64,000 nt of DNA from Angiostrongylus vasorum (lineage: Eukaryota; Nematoda; Chromadorea; Rhabditida; Metastrongylidae): positions 992,001-1,056,000 of the forward strand of contig JADANN010000108.1 of NCBI GenBank assembly GCA_018806985.1. The letters run 5' to 3'. Positions 14,064 through 24,052 of this stretch are shown here, in pieces. The position numbers were made by a program, and so were the translations under genes. The notes below the pieces were generated by a model. It ran no database searches. It saw only the letters and a list, made by a program, of their open reading frames with translations, and was not told the DNA's origin. Each line of letters starts with the position of its first letter. The stretch's first letter is position 1.

Positions 14064-17000
14064 TTACTCCCAGCCGTGTTTATATGTATATGTGTGAATT
14101 CGTAACCGGCTAAAAGAAAGATATATATATATATATATATATATATGATACAGCTCCAAATTAACTGGGTTAAATGACGATTTGTGCTCCTCAAACCAAT
14201 CCTGTTGCCAGTGATTGCTGATAGCTCTTATGCCAGAGAAAAAGGCGAAACGAACGACCTGCATGGTGTGGTGGTAAGCGCGTTAGCGCTGGGAGTTACA
14301 TGTTCACGGTTTGGAAAACAGTTAGAAAGCTGATAACTACCAGTCTAGTCTTCAAAAGGAAAACATTAAGGAATTCGTTCGCACCTGATCAGTCAGGTTG
14401 ATAGCATGTGGGAATTCCTTAGCAATGAGTTCTACCATCTCGTGTCGTTCCTTCAACACAGCGAAATGCAGTAGCCGCATTCCTATGGTAAAAAAAATGC
14501 TTTCAGGTAATTTCAGATTCTTTACAGATTGTTTAGAAAATACGATTTACCAGAGTTGACCACGGCTTCGATTTCTCTGCAACTAAATATTGAGGAATTT
14601 CTGATGACGTCTAATAAAAAGTCTCTCTTTTATTCCGACAGTTGCTGTAACAGGTACCATAATCACCTGTGGTACCTGGTCACCAATATCATTTCCATAT
14701 TCAACACTGTAACACCTGTCGCCCCCCGGTCACCCTAAAACCAATGGACTTTACGCAGCAAGGCGATCATTTTTAAAGTATTTTATTGAGGAGAAATCTA
14801 TGGGTATCCTGTCTGTGAGGGATAACATATCACAACTACGATACGTGCTAACAGTTCTCGACGACCCGAAACATCTCTCACGTCCTTCTCAGTCGCCCGA
14901 TCTCAGTTCTTTGGCCGATCCTACGTGCTGGATACATTGTAAATCATGATCGCATCTAACGGATCTCCTTTACTGACCACTCTGCTTTCATAAGGTGGAT
15001 TCCTCAAGAGCAATTCACTGATGCGTACATTCATGACCGTAGTTACCTCTCTAGCACATCCAGTTGCTGAGCAGTCCAACTATTGATGGCCTAAGAAGTA
15101 ATCGTCTTTTTGCTACTTTTATAAGGTGGTAAGAAATGTCATTTGGGAAGCCACATCATAATTTAGTTCCGCAGTACTCAATTTTCCATGACAACATCAC
15201 TAATGCTGCGCATACCTCTCGACTTATACAGAAACCGCAAAAACAACATTGAGTGTCTAAACATTTACTCACTTATAGCTACCGAAATACTTGTAGTTGA
15301 GTTACCCTCAATAAGCAGGCTTTACTAATATGGCAAATAAGTCAGATTCACAGAGTTCTATTCAGCTAGTCAAATCTTTTAGAAAACTGGGCCAAACACC
15401 CTAGCATCTTCCACACTGTACCGAACCGCAGTTTCAAAGTTGGTGCGAAAATGACTAGCCATAGTGTTGTGTCTATGCAAAAACATAGGCGTGACAAATG
15501 AGTGTTTACAAAGAGCGTGCAATGCAGACATAATTCCTGGTTCGATCCGGCATCGAAGAAGCTCCAATCCTTCAAGTTCGGTGAATTTGCACCAAAATCG
15601 TCCAGCAAAGACTACTTCGGGACTTTAGGATAACTATATTTCAGGATTTCAAGTGAATCAATCCGAGTAGTTTTCAAAAGCATTCACGAAGAAGACAGAT
15701 ATTACCAATCCCAGCCGAACAAAAATGGAATTCGATGACGAATAGGCAACAACGAACGGTGCGAAGGAAGCGTTGAGATACGTAAAGATCTTAGAATCGG
15801 ATCACAGTATATGCTATCACTACATGGCCCAAAATCACATGTTTTCACATTGGGAGGATCCCACCAGTTCTACCACTCGATTCGTTTCTTTGCAACGACC
15901 ATCCACGAAGGCTGTCTAACTTTTTTTTGCGTCTTACTTCGGCTACTGCTTGCGGATTTCGTTTTCTTCAAAGATATCGTCAAGTGCTGGTGGAGTCGAC
16001 TCAACATGGAGTCTTAAAATGGTGGGCCTACAACGTTCACTTGGATTGCAGTAAGTGGAGTGTTCCCAGACAAATCTGGTACCAATTTCTCGATTTTGAA
16101 AGGATAAGAGGCTTGGTGGGCCAGCAGAGGAGTCGGACCAGGGCTAAAGTACGTCTAACCATAACGTACGGGTTGGCTACCACTGCTGTTACTGCACCAT
16201 TCGTACCATGTAACCGAAAAAAATAAGAAGTGCATATGCATACCACATGTTAAATACAACCACAAACCCTCGAAAACCCTAATCGCGGGTTTGAAGCTCC
16301 TCTAAGGTTCTGAGTTTTGCTCATATTTCAGCATCATTGTGATCATATTTCACATAATACTCTGCTGTAAGAAAATAATAGCAGTAAATACATGTGAAAC
16401 ATTGTCAAAAAAAATTCCTCCCTAGTTCGGTACTATTGGGGGTATCCTCTTTTATCTTCGAAAACATTAACACTTACGGTAATAATCAACATGTGTTTAA
16501 AGGACCATCGATTCAATTCATCTTGATTGATGATCTGATGAAGATTAAGACGTTGAAGCGTTAGCGAAAATAAATCTCTTTATCAACCCAGTGTAAGCTC
16601 AATAATTTGAACATATGTTGATTATTTTACTATCGAGATTAAAGGATGGTTGGTTTGGACATTTTTTTTACTTATGGTAATGTTTGTTCGGCTTTCCGCT
16701 CTTCAATGGGATCCATTCCATTCCTTGCTTTCTGTTTCCTAATATTTCCTATAAATCAATATGAATTCTACCCCCGACTGGTATGGAAAATAGAGAACAG
16801 TTGTCCTAACTCACCTTTAGGATTTCTTGCTCTCACAACATCGTCATCGATAAAGTGACGAAGGCGTTTCATGTTATTCTTCTCAATCGCATCCATAGCA
16901 GAAGCCAGACGACTCTGTGATAAACGAAACCTTCGGCAACCTTTTCGAGCTTAAGCTAAGAAATCTCTGAAAGATGTAATTTCCCATGAAAAGTAGATCT

Positions 17001-17890
17001 TCCAAGAAATCCTAGAAATCCTACAAATCTCCTCTGCGTTCACGTTTTACTTATCACATCGTTTCACGTGACTGCATGCTTATACAAAAACTTTATAAAT
17101 CTTTAGCTATTATCGTTATCGTCTCAAAAATCCTGACTTATTTATGCTGCAGGACCCAATATTCCACGCTCTTGCCACCACAAGCGTTTTCGAGAGAAAT
17201 CTCGCTCTCAATCACAAATTGCACCGTCGGCAGATAGTCAACAGCAACGAGCCATCAACGTGCTTACTTTGTCATGATAACCAAGAACGAGATTCCCCGT
17301 GTCTTTCACCAAGAAAGGACGAGATTGACGACAAGCGTAGAAATGTTTTCAATAAAATGGCGAAAATTAGTGAACTTCAAGCAAAGTCTTCGTAGTCAAA
17401 TGACAATTTCTTGTGCTATTGCTGCACCAAATTTATCACTGAATCGCATTTCACCGTACATCTTGGGTAGATTACAAGACACGCGAAGCTAAACTATGGA
17501 GTAGTAGCGGAGTGTGTGGATCGTAGTGAAAAAAAAGGGTGTCAAAAAAGGACTATGGTGACGGATTTCTGTCTATATTCTAAAATATGAATCAAGAAAT
17601 GTTCTGAGATTTGAGACATGACAGCGAATTGTAAGAGAATTTGGGATCAAGATTTAAATTGGTACTCGTTTTTCACACAGGTAATTAAGCTCTGACTAAA
17701 AGAAAACTATTACTAGGTAAGTAAGATATGATAGTCATGGTACAAAAAACTCATGAAAACCTGAAGGTTCTTGAACTCAGAGACGTATTCTGGCTAGCGC
17801 TTCGTTAGTTGGATTCTGTGCTACCGTATCCCAAATTTGTTGCGATTTACCTTCCATTTGTAATCGTTCCAGTGCCTGAACAAACTTCTC
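4379..17890 (-). CDS. Ankyrin-repeat protein, multi-exon, very long introns
   Basis: Solid exons in transcription order: 16815-16914 ([19 protein letters not shown]...NPKG), 14385-14482 ([20 protein letters not shown]...NLTDQ), 6693-6788 ([20 protein letters not shown]...GADPLIPDL) and 5048-5165 ([15 protein letters not shown]...TDDELYDP). The first ends in phase 1 and the second supplies GA to make Gly; the second and third meet in phase 0. All have GT/AG borders. Together they form about two and a half ankyrin repeats ([22 protein letters not shown]), so the product is probably a binding or scaffold protein. Candidate exons: 17777-17890 ([14 protein letters not shown]...ALARIRL, open to a TGA; a cryptic donor in front of it is needed), 5633-5697 ([15 protein letters not shown], whose phase needs one more small exon before it) and 4379-4437 (terminal, phase fits the 5048 exon, ends in YVTV). 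The layout resembles invertebrate ankyrin proteins in which a Trp-containing linker precedes each repeat set; this is from memory. The 7.6-kb intron 6789-14384 contains RTE copy A in antisense. Confidence 0.75.
4668..4910 (-). mobile_element. SINE-A, diverged
   Basis: Retains the tail (AAATAAAGCTCTCGACG), the central TGATTGAATGCATATC and a B-box-like GGTTCGATCCC. The A-box end is eroded. Lies in an ankyrin-gene intron. Confidence 0.6.
5700..6690. other. Ankyrin-gene intron, nothing firm
   Basis: A minus frame with acceptor and donor (6488-6573, [19 protein letters not shown]) does not fit the phase of its neighbours. A small exon needed between 6693 and 5697 was not found. Confidence 0.4.
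7633..7902 (-). mobile_element. SINE-A
   Basis: Full family layout with GTGGCGCACTGGTAGGAG head, GGTACCAGACTTTTC body and GCCTTCCACCC tail variant. Directly next to an R2 copy. Confidence 0.75.
7912..8316 (-). repeat. R2 interspersed repeat, full length, 4 tail units
   Basis: Runs from TACTTGATACTTGATACTTG to GAGGTGGTAAACCGTTGGGA. It contains no protein frame and no clear tRNA boxes. It abuts a SINE-A copy. Confidence 0.75.
8404..8513 (+). CDS. Exon-like frame, unrecognised
   Basis: Bordered by GATTAG and a GTAAAA donor, it reads [18 protein letters not shown] and [14 protein letters not shown]. It lies antisense in the large ankyrin-gene intron, between an R2 repeat and RTE copy A. No partner exon was found. 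Confidence 0.25.
8661..8672. repeat. Target-site duplication of RTE copy A, 5' side
   Basis: ATTGTGAATGAG directly precedes the element. The identical 12-mer is at 12033-12044 after the 3' end, so the element is complete at both ends. Confidence 0.9.
8673..12032 (+). mobile_element. RTE-type LINE, copy A, full length but inactive
   Basis: Non-LTR retrotransposon with one endonuclease/reverse transcriptase frame. Near 9250 is the endonuclease start ([11 protein letters not shown], then [14 protein letters not shown]). GDFKAK lies near 9640 where GDFNAK is usual, and NEIDHIIV near 9838. Reverse transcriptase follows: [10 protein letters not shown] near 10910 (usually FIDLKKAFDS) and FADDIVLL with catalytic FADD at 11206-11217. 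The C-terminus reads RWTKAV, then [11 protein letters not shown] and DDQRDYR near 12010. Inactivating changes include a TAG at 9593-9595, a roughly 45-nt deletion near 10630, a stop in GQPCEQ near 10797, an insertion near 11407 and the TAG at 11471. The 3' end is GTGATACAGGTG, a short repeat typical of RTE. It lies antisense in an ankyrin-gene intron. Confidence 0.93.
12033..12044. repeat. Target-site duplication of RTE copy A, 3' side
   Basis: Second ATTGTGAATGAG, identical to 8661-8672. Confidence 0.9.
12045..13050. other. Ankyrin-gene intron, no firm feature
   Basis: Apart from the doubtful minus-strand frame 12634-13056, only short frames are present. Confidence 0.4.
12634..13056 (-). 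CDS. 140-codon open frame, doubtful
   Basis: Frame from [13 protein letters not shown] to a stop at 12634. It is rich in Cys, Phe and Tyr, with no motif I know. It lies in the ankyrin-gene intron just outside RTE copy A. A fragment [10 protein letters not shown] weakly resembles an ankyrin loop, but no splice acceptor precedes it. It may be chance. Confidence 0.15.
   Translation of the reverse strand: MWLYAEYNRDFYFHLYLGTMEMRVRNILKDTPNGSTLISAHSACLCGHVVGPLLTNNIFRIFCEQTPTAALWRYAGTDRKWSGRTAFFHVQILSSGQFHYKEIYHRTFRALYLARPAQISCQKCLMKICFLHLIIYKDTF
13055..13255. repeat. R3 repeat, left part
   Basis: GATGATGAGATATGAGCAAA, then GTGCGATTACCCTTGGCAGG and CAAATCGGCGCTGAACCCA. The right half is missing. 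Confidence 0.5.
13593..13990 (-). repeat. R2 interspersed repeat, full length
   Basis: Tail TACTTGATACTTGATACTCG, middle GGATTTGCTGG-like segment, end CCTAGCCACGATAACGCAG. In an ankyrin-gene intron, next to a TA microsatellite. Confidence 0.7.
14005..14147. repeat. TA microsatellite, two tracts
   Basis: Nearly pure TA/AT tracts at about 14007-14059 and 14120-14146, separated by 60 bases of unique DNA. In an ankyrin-gene intron 240 bases downstream of exon 14385-14482. Confidence 0.9.
14150..14325. repeat. R3 repeat, middle part with A-box-like sequence
   Basis: AACTGGGTTAAATGACGATTTG followed by GCATGGTGTGGTGGTAAGCG, which resembles a tRNA A box and D arm. Both inverted ends are absent. Confidence 0.45.
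14500..16005. other. Ankyrin-gene intron, nothing recognised
   Basis: Intron between exons 16815-16914 and 14385-14482. Frames up to 80 codons without splice borders or motifs. Confidence 0.5.
16010..16210 (-). repeat. Old SINE-A relative
   Basis: Shares TGGTACCAATTTCTCGA and GGCTTGGTGGGCC with SINE-A, at the expected spacing, but the ends are lost. Confidence 0.4.
16265..16390. repeat. R3 repeat, right end
   Basis: B-box-like CGGGTTTGAAGCTCC followed by GAGTTTTGCTCATATTTCAG and CATAATACTCTGCTG. Confidence 0.5.
17153..17395 (+). CDS. Exon-like frame, 80 residues, unrecognised
   Basis: A TTTATGCTGCAG acceptor is followed by an 81-codon open frame ending in TAG at 17393: [17 protein letters not shown], then [18 protein letters not shown] and [15 protein letters not shown]. 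The Cys-x2-Cys pair is not enough to call a zinc finger. The opposite strand has stops. It lies antisense inside the ankyrin gene, between exons at 16815 and 17777. It could be a terminal exon or a remnant. Confidence 0.3.
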   Translation, partial: DPIFHALATTSVFERNLALNHKLHRRQIVNSNEPSTCLLCHDNQERDSPCLSPRKDEIDDKRRNVFNKMAKISELQAKSS

Positions 17891-18009
17891 CTAGTAACGT
17901 CGTGCATGGATTCGTTGACATCATGAATCCTTCCCAGAGAGGTGAATAACTATTTAATGATGGTGGCGTGATGATTCTTATGATGTGACTTAATTTGTCA
18001 ATGAAAAAG

Positions 18010-18292
18010 ATAAAGGATAAAGCTCTCTGCGTTGATCAATCACTGAGGGATGGGCTTCGCATTCGAATTCCTTAAGAACTGTTAGAGGTGATTGAATGCA
18101 TATCTCGCCTTTACAATGATTCGCGGTGGCCTAACAATGTATAGAGCCAGTGCTGCTATCTTCCCAGACAAGTCTAGTAACAATTTGCCGACACCGGAGT
18201 GATGGAAGGCTTGGTGAGCCTGGGGCTAGGGGATCGATCCCATGTGTGTTGCAGGGCGCCTCCCACCACTGCTCTACACGCGCCCCTATTTT
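18010..18292 (-). mobile_element. SINE-A
   Basis: Head GGGGCGCGTGTAGAGCAGTG, B-box-like GGGATCGATCCC, tail AGCTTTATCCTTTATC. One of the best-preserved copies. Confidence 0.78.
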
Positions 18293-18739
18293 ATTTCTTA
18301 GATGGAAAAAATAGCTGGCTGTACTAAAAGGGAAGTGTTCTTGTAGCAGTTCCCTTTGAAAACTTTCGTTACTTTCATCACTTGTTGAGAAAATAGGCAT
18401 GTTTATCTATTTAGTTAAGAAAAAAATAAAAATGAAGGAAAGAATGATCGTCGAGCCTCAAAAATTGAACCGAGCATTGAAGTCGAGCTTGAGAATTTCG
18501 TTGGTGACACTGCTGTCAACTGCGGTTGACATTACCAGTGGAGGAGGCTTTTTCCCTAAAACCGCGAATTAACGAGAGTATTATCCTTGATAAAGCTCAA
18601 ATACAGATTATCGTAGTTTATTTGGACGTGTGGAGCTAAGCCTTGGTTTCTAAATCCATTTCTCCATTAATAGATTGAATTTTCAAATTTTTTCTTCATC
18701 AGATGTGCTCTTACGAGAAATTGCTTCTGGAAATCATAA

Positions 18740-19024
18740 ATATGAAGGATTAAGCTCTCGGTGTTGATCAATCCCTGAAGGAAGTACCATGCATTAGACT
18801 TCATCAACCATCGTTAAAGGTAAATAAATCCATATTTTGCCTCTACAATAACTCGCGGTGGGCCACCGATGTATCAATTAAGTACTGCTACCTTCCCAGA
18901 CAAGTCTGGTACCAATATGCCGACCCAGCGGGAAAGAAGGCTCGGTGGGCCTTGGCCGTGGAGAACCGTGGACCATGTGTATTACAGGCCGCGTCCTATC
19001 ACTGCGCTATACGAGCCCCTTTCC
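18740..19024 (-). mobile_element. SINE-A, diverged
   Basis: Same layout with AGCGCAGTGATAGGA head, GGTACCAGACTTGTC body and AGCTTAATCC tail. Confidence 0.65.
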
Positions 19025-19257
19025 GGGAAAGAAAATAGGATCACTAAAGCATTATGCGTCGCTTGCAGCTAGTTTCTTAGGATTCTAGGCTGACGAAGAT
19101 TGACTGGTAGTAGAAGTTTAGCGGAGCAGAGAGTAGCAGTGGAAAGAAGAGGTCAACAGTTATGTGTAGCTGAAAGCTGTTTACATAATTTTTTTGTTTT
19201 GTACGGCCCGTCTTTTTCAAGTCTGCCATGCGGATCCCAGCTCCCAGCATTTCTCAC

Positions 19258-19327
19258 ATTTGACTGGTTTCCTCGCAGCCATAATCCACTAAGGTCCTCC
19301 AATTTTTAAGTTCGGCTTCAGCTGCTG
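19258..19327 (-). CDS. Short exon candidate on the ankyrin-gene strand
   Basis: Bordered by a CTTCAAG acceptor and a GTGAGA donor, it reads AAAEAELKNWRTLVDYGCEE. It lies 1.4 kb upstream of the first candidate ankyrin exon (17777-17890) and on the same strand, so it may be a 5' exon of that gene. Its phase does not directly fit the next candidate exon. Confidence 0.28.
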
Positions 19328-19399
19328 CTTGAAGATTTTCACTTCATACTGAATATTATAGAATGCTGATTGGATCGATTCTCCATAAAGTCCTGAGAT

Positions 19400-19570
19400 A
19401 GCAGTGCTACAGCAGTCCCACTTGACTGGAAAAAAGTTTTTTCCCGCACAAATCCATTGCCAATTTCACCACCCCTGTGAGATGAGAGACTTGGTGAACT
19501 CGGGAGCGGTATCGAACCAACACCGTTCACGTGATGATTGGCATCACTACTACTGTACTATCCTGCCTCT
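19400..19570 (-). repeat. Old SINE-A relative
   Basis: Shares the order CCAATTT, GACTTGGTGAACTCGGGAGC, ATCGAACC and ACTACTGTACTATCC with the head half of SINE-A. Confidence 0.4.
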
Positions 19571-19756
19571 GTGTACACGAATGCACTCAGAAATGCGTTC
19601 GAAAGACCTACCTCATCGTCGGTTCCGAGTCTGACGGGAGCAGTGGTGATGAGGAACCAGACCGACGAAAAACGCAAGCTTGCGATATCTAGAACATGAC
19701 GATTTTATCGCTGTCAACCTTAGCACATCAGTAACTGAATTTATCAACTACACTAG

Positions 19757-19926
19757 CGGCTGAGCGAATATCCGCATTACGTGAGAAACCCTGTTCTGAT
19801 GAGCGTCAGAAGACATCATCAGCAGAGCGCGATCTTTATGAAGTGGATAACATCACAGGCTATCAACTAAAACGATTGGAAGCATTTCAACTTCCTCGCT
19901 TAAACTTACATGCCCGTGGCTGTTGA
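19757..19926 (+). CDS. Isolated terminal exon, unrecognised
   Basis: After an ACTAG acceptor the frame reads AERISALREKPCSDERQ, then SAERDLYEVDNITGYQL and KRLEAFQLPRLNLHARGC before TGA at 19924. It is charged, with protein-like composition. Upstream, 19600-19690 holds SESDGSSGDEEPDRRKT in another open frame that might belong to the same gene, but no donor links the two. Product unknown. Confidence 0.35.
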
Positions 19927-19929
19927 AAG

Positions 19930-20384
19930 ACAGTCAGGCACATGGGTGAAAATACCGAACTTGGAACAATAAAAAATCTAGGATTAAATCCTGCAAGTTC
20001 AGGGAGTATAATTGAAAAACTGAGGGAGAATTAAAATATTCCGACGATACGCGAAGTACGTTACAACATATCAGCTATAAACCAATAGATATAACAGCCG
20101 ATCAAAAGATGAAAATCTAAGCGGTTTTCAAAAAAGGCTTACATATTTAAAACATTCGAATAACGTAATATTTTCATCTATGATTGCTATGAATTTTCTT
20201 TTTATGCAACTCCGAGTATTGATCCAAGCTTTGAAGTCCGGTGATGAAAAGCGAAGTAAATTTCAAAACCCAAAAAAGACCCAAAAACATAGCGAACAAG
20301 TTTAAATGGACTCCATGGCAGCGAGATATTCTACACGCCAAGAAGAAACTAGGAAATGTTTTAATGCTGACTATCACGGAGGAA
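19930..20384. other. Nothing recognised
   Basis: AT-rich sequence between a possible terminal exon and a SINE. Confidence 0.5.
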
Positions 20385-20625
20385 CACACACATGGAAACG
20401 ATCCCCGCGCCCATGGTCTACCATGCCTTCCATCCCTCTGAGCTAGGCAGATTCTTACCAGACTTGTCTGCGAGGATAGCAGCACTGGCTCGATACAACA
20501 GTAGGGCACTACGAGTCATTGTAAAGGACAGATCTGCATTCAATCGCCTCTAAACGAGCTTAATGAAGTCGAATGCATGGCACATCCCTAGGGGTTTGAT
20601 CAAGGCCGAGAACTTTATCCTTTTT
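20385..20625 (+). mobile_element. SINE-A, 5'-truncated, interrupted at its tail by RTE copy B
   Basis: Lacks the A-box part; the body (ACCAGACTTGTCTGCGAGG, CGAGTCATTGTAAAGG) and tail ACTTTATCCTTTTTA are present. The copy B target duplication starts at the end of this tail. Confidence 0.7.
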
Positions 20626-20634
20626 ATCACGGAG
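20626..20634. repeat. Target-site duplication of RTE copy B, left
   Basis: ATCACGGAG, repeated at 24004-24012. It shows that body and 3' end entered as one insertion. It sits at the tail of a SINE-A copy. Confidence 0.85.
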
Positions 20635-23600
20635 GTACTAGGGACTTTAGGGACTCGTCGAGCATCATATTTTCTTCTAGGCTCTTCGCGAAAAACTCTG
20701 ACCATCGGATCGGTGGCCTTCCTGCAGTACGTTTGACATCCCGAGGAATCCAGTCACTAACGGCTTTTGTCCATCGGTAGTGTCATTCATACGCATTACG
20801 TATCCGGCCCACCTTGTCTTCGATTGTTTGGCGTACAGAACGGCACCTTGATTTTTTGATCGTTGACGCAGGTCGGAGCTTCGGATCCCATCCCTTGTGT
20901 GAAACGGGATACTCTAGCATCGTCCTTTCGGCTGTGCGTTCGATAACGCTGAGTGATCTTTCACCCTGCTTACGCAACGACCAGGTTTCTGACGCATACG
21001 TTAGGGGCAGGAAGTACAGTTGAATCGAATAGGTGGGCACGGAGTCGGGTGTTCTTTGTTCTCTTCACTACAACCTCGATGCTCTTGAAAGCTCCCTAAG
21101 CCGCTCGTTTCCTTCTGCTCACCTCTGGAGTTAAGTCGTTCATCATATTGATTTCCCGACCCAGATAGACATTACTGGAACATTCGGTGATATTTGTTCC
21201 GTTGAGCGTGAATGGGGCATACGAAACCAATCCGTTTTTCATGAACATCGTTTTTGTGAGATTTAGTTGAAGACCAATCCTTCCGCAGGCTTTATCAAAG
21301 TCGGTAAGCGTACGTTCCACTTGGTTAATCTTTGGTGTTAAAAGCACGATGTCATCAGCAAAGCGAGGATTATGTAACTGCCGACCATCGATTTTCACTC
21401 CCATATTATCCCATTCCAGTTCGCGTGACGTTCTGGAGGGTGGCGGTAAATAATTTTGGCGAGATAGTATCGCCCTGCACAACTCCTCTTTTGACGTCAA
21501 CGTTAATATCGTTGTAGAATGGTGATATATTGGTTGTGAAATTCTTGTACAGCTCACGAAGAATCTTTATGTACTGAGTAGGGACTCTTTGACTGTCAAG
21601 GGCTTCCATGACTCTTCTATCTGAACTGAATCAAAGACCTTCTGTAAATCTATGAAGGTGAGACAGAGCGGTCTTTTGTACTCTCGCGATACTTCAATTA
21701 GTCTTGTTATCGCGTGGATGTGGTCCACCGCACTAAATCCTTTTCGAGACCCTGCTTGCTCACATGGCTGTCCTTCGTCCAGTATTCTGTCAGTCCTGTT
21801 TAGGATGACTCGAGTGAAAAGTTTGTAGACGACAGATAGTAAGCAGATTGGACGATAGTTGCCGATATCCTGTAGGTCACCCTTCTTGAAAAATAACACT
21901 CTCTTGCTGGTCTTCCACTGAGTAGGGACCTTGCATTCAGAGAGGTAAGGTGTGAAGAGCCAAGCCAGTGTGTTTGCGAGGAATGGCGGAAGGTTCTTCA
22001 AGTGTTCTTATCTTATCCTGCCCTGACCTGGTGCTGTTCGATTTTTCACCGACGAAAGGGCATGTCGGGTTTCGGAAAGGTGAACCGGTGGTGCAACATA
22101 TCCATCCTCCTTTATTTCATATGACGGAAGGTGGACGTGGCTATCGAAGAGATCCGAGTAGTATTCTCCTCCATTGCCTTTCTGGACGCTGTAACTGTTC
22201 CGTCTGGGCGCCGGAGTGCAATCATTTTGGTCTTGTAAGTGGCGAAGCTTCGGTGGGCTTTGCGAATGCTTTTCCCAGCCTCTACAGCTTCGACCATTAC
22301 TGCTGCTCTTCTCTCTTCAAGATCTCCTTTTATCGCCTGTCTGCATTGCTTTGCAAGTTCGGACGTTAGTTCGCGGTTGCCTGTAGCTCGTGCGATTCAA
22401 CGCTGGCGTATCAGCTCGAGTGTTTCTGGAGAGAGACGTCTCTTGCTGACTCTCGAACTCTAAGGTTTCATAGCGCTAACGTAAAGAAGTTGAATGAGGC
22501 AATCCTCTTCTTCGTCGATGTTATCGACAACGGCATCTTCACAAAAGCCCACTAATGAATTAAATAAGTCCCAATTTACGGTGGTTCTGGGACGTCGATT
22601 TTTGAATTAGCAGCTTTTTTCTCCTTTCCGTGGTGGTCTGATCCCGTCTAGAATTTTGGGACAACAGCGACATCGGTGAGGCAAAACCTTCTATTTACTA
22701 TGATGTGGTCTATTTCGTTATGGTACTTTCCATTGGGAGACTCCCACGTCCAGTGTCGAGGATGGGCCTTCTGGAATTGTGAGTTACCATGGATGGTCTT
22801 GGTCATCATGATAAACCCAGATAGCCGCTCACCCTGTTCGTTCCGTTTTGACCCATTGGTCCCAGTGTGACGTTTTCTTTGGTCCAATCTTGGCATTGAA
22901 ATCTCCAATGATGACCTTGAAGCATGTATGGTCTTCTCTGTAGAACTTCTCGAAGTCCTTGTAGAACACTTTGACTTCTTCTTCTTCTTCTTCGTCATAG
23001 TTTGATGTCGGCGCGTAAACGACGAAGATTGTCCAAGCCGATGTTGATGCACATCTTTTTAATCGTAAACGTCCGATTCGGCTTGTAAGTTATTCGAGTG
23101 AATCCATGTTCATGGACAAACTCGTGTTGACGAGAACGCCGACGCCGCCAAGTCCTCTACTGTCGCATGTTCCGAGGAACAGTTCTTCTCCGGTGTCATA
23201 GACGGCGTTGAAAGGCTGGCGTCTTCTCGTCTCGGCCATGCCGATGACGTCGTACTTTATCCTTCTTGCTTGCATGAGCAAGTCTTCTATCGACTCGGAT
23301 ACAAGGGTACGTGCATTGTAGGTACAGATCGCCACCGTAGTTCTTCGTGATCCAGGCAGCTTCCATTGGCCCTGAGATTTTAGCAGCCTCATCCGTACTC
23401 GTCCTACCCAACGCTGCGAAATTGAGCGCTCTTTTGCGGTCAGGGAAATGAGACTCGTTTCTTTTACTGTATTTAGCATTTTAATACCCACGTATAGCTT
23501 GCTGAGCTCTGAACGTGGGGGCTGGGTATAGTCACGGGTAGCTTGCCGGACTCTACCAGAGTGGACATGGAGCTTATTTGTCGGAGGCGACTCCTAACCG

Positions 23601-24003
23601 CCTCCCATATATTTCCCTGTCACTTGATTGCAGGCTTTTTGGCCGAATTGACTCGCAGAATACAATCCGCATAAGCGAGAACGCACCCACACAGTCATGC
23701 ATGAATACGCTTAGCAAATACACAAAGTATGTGCTAAATCGGCGCAGCAGAAATAAGGAGTCCATCCCCCGTGGATCCACCTGTGTCTCAGAGAAGCAGA
23801 TGTCGCTTTTGGTCAGCGATTAACCCCTATCCCACTCCTGGGGACGCTCGATATCCATCATATGAGTGAAATCCGTGGTGCGATTCCCTAGAGCGAGCAG
23901 AACCCACTGGGCTCTTCTTGCACGCGACAGGGGAAAAATGGAAGATTTGTTGGCGCCTGTTCGAGTCACTCGACGATCAACGGGACTACAGGTGATACAG
24001 GTG
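20635..24003. mobile_element. RTE-type LINE, copy B: body inverted relative to its 3' end
   Basis: The same family as copy A. From about 20635 to 23880 the element reads on the minus strand, with FADD at 21351-21362 (minus), the endonuclease region near 23300-22680 and the 5' end at about 23880. The last 120 nt or so of the element (from CCCTAGAGCGAG to GTGATACAGGTG, 23886-24003) is on the plus strand, next to the body's 5' end. The body stops at the same internal point (near GACGAGTCCCTA) where the plus-strand piece starts, so the two pieces make up one full-length element. A 14-nt filler near 20635 and about 6 nt at 23880 mark the junctions. Several frameshifts and the TAG at 21096 make it inactive. 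Confidence 0.9.
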
Positions 24004-24012
24004 ATCACGGAG
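24004..24012. repeat. Target-site duplication of RTE copy B, right
   Basis: Second ATCACGGAG, right after the plus-strand 3' end of the element. Confidence 0.85.
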
Positions 24013-24052
24013 AGACTACAATCGTTGTAAGATCGCGTATTTGAGAGTGCAT

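Noticed and set aside
13967..14264. Minus-strand frames with Ile-Tyr runs
   Set aside because: They are translations of the TA microsatellite.
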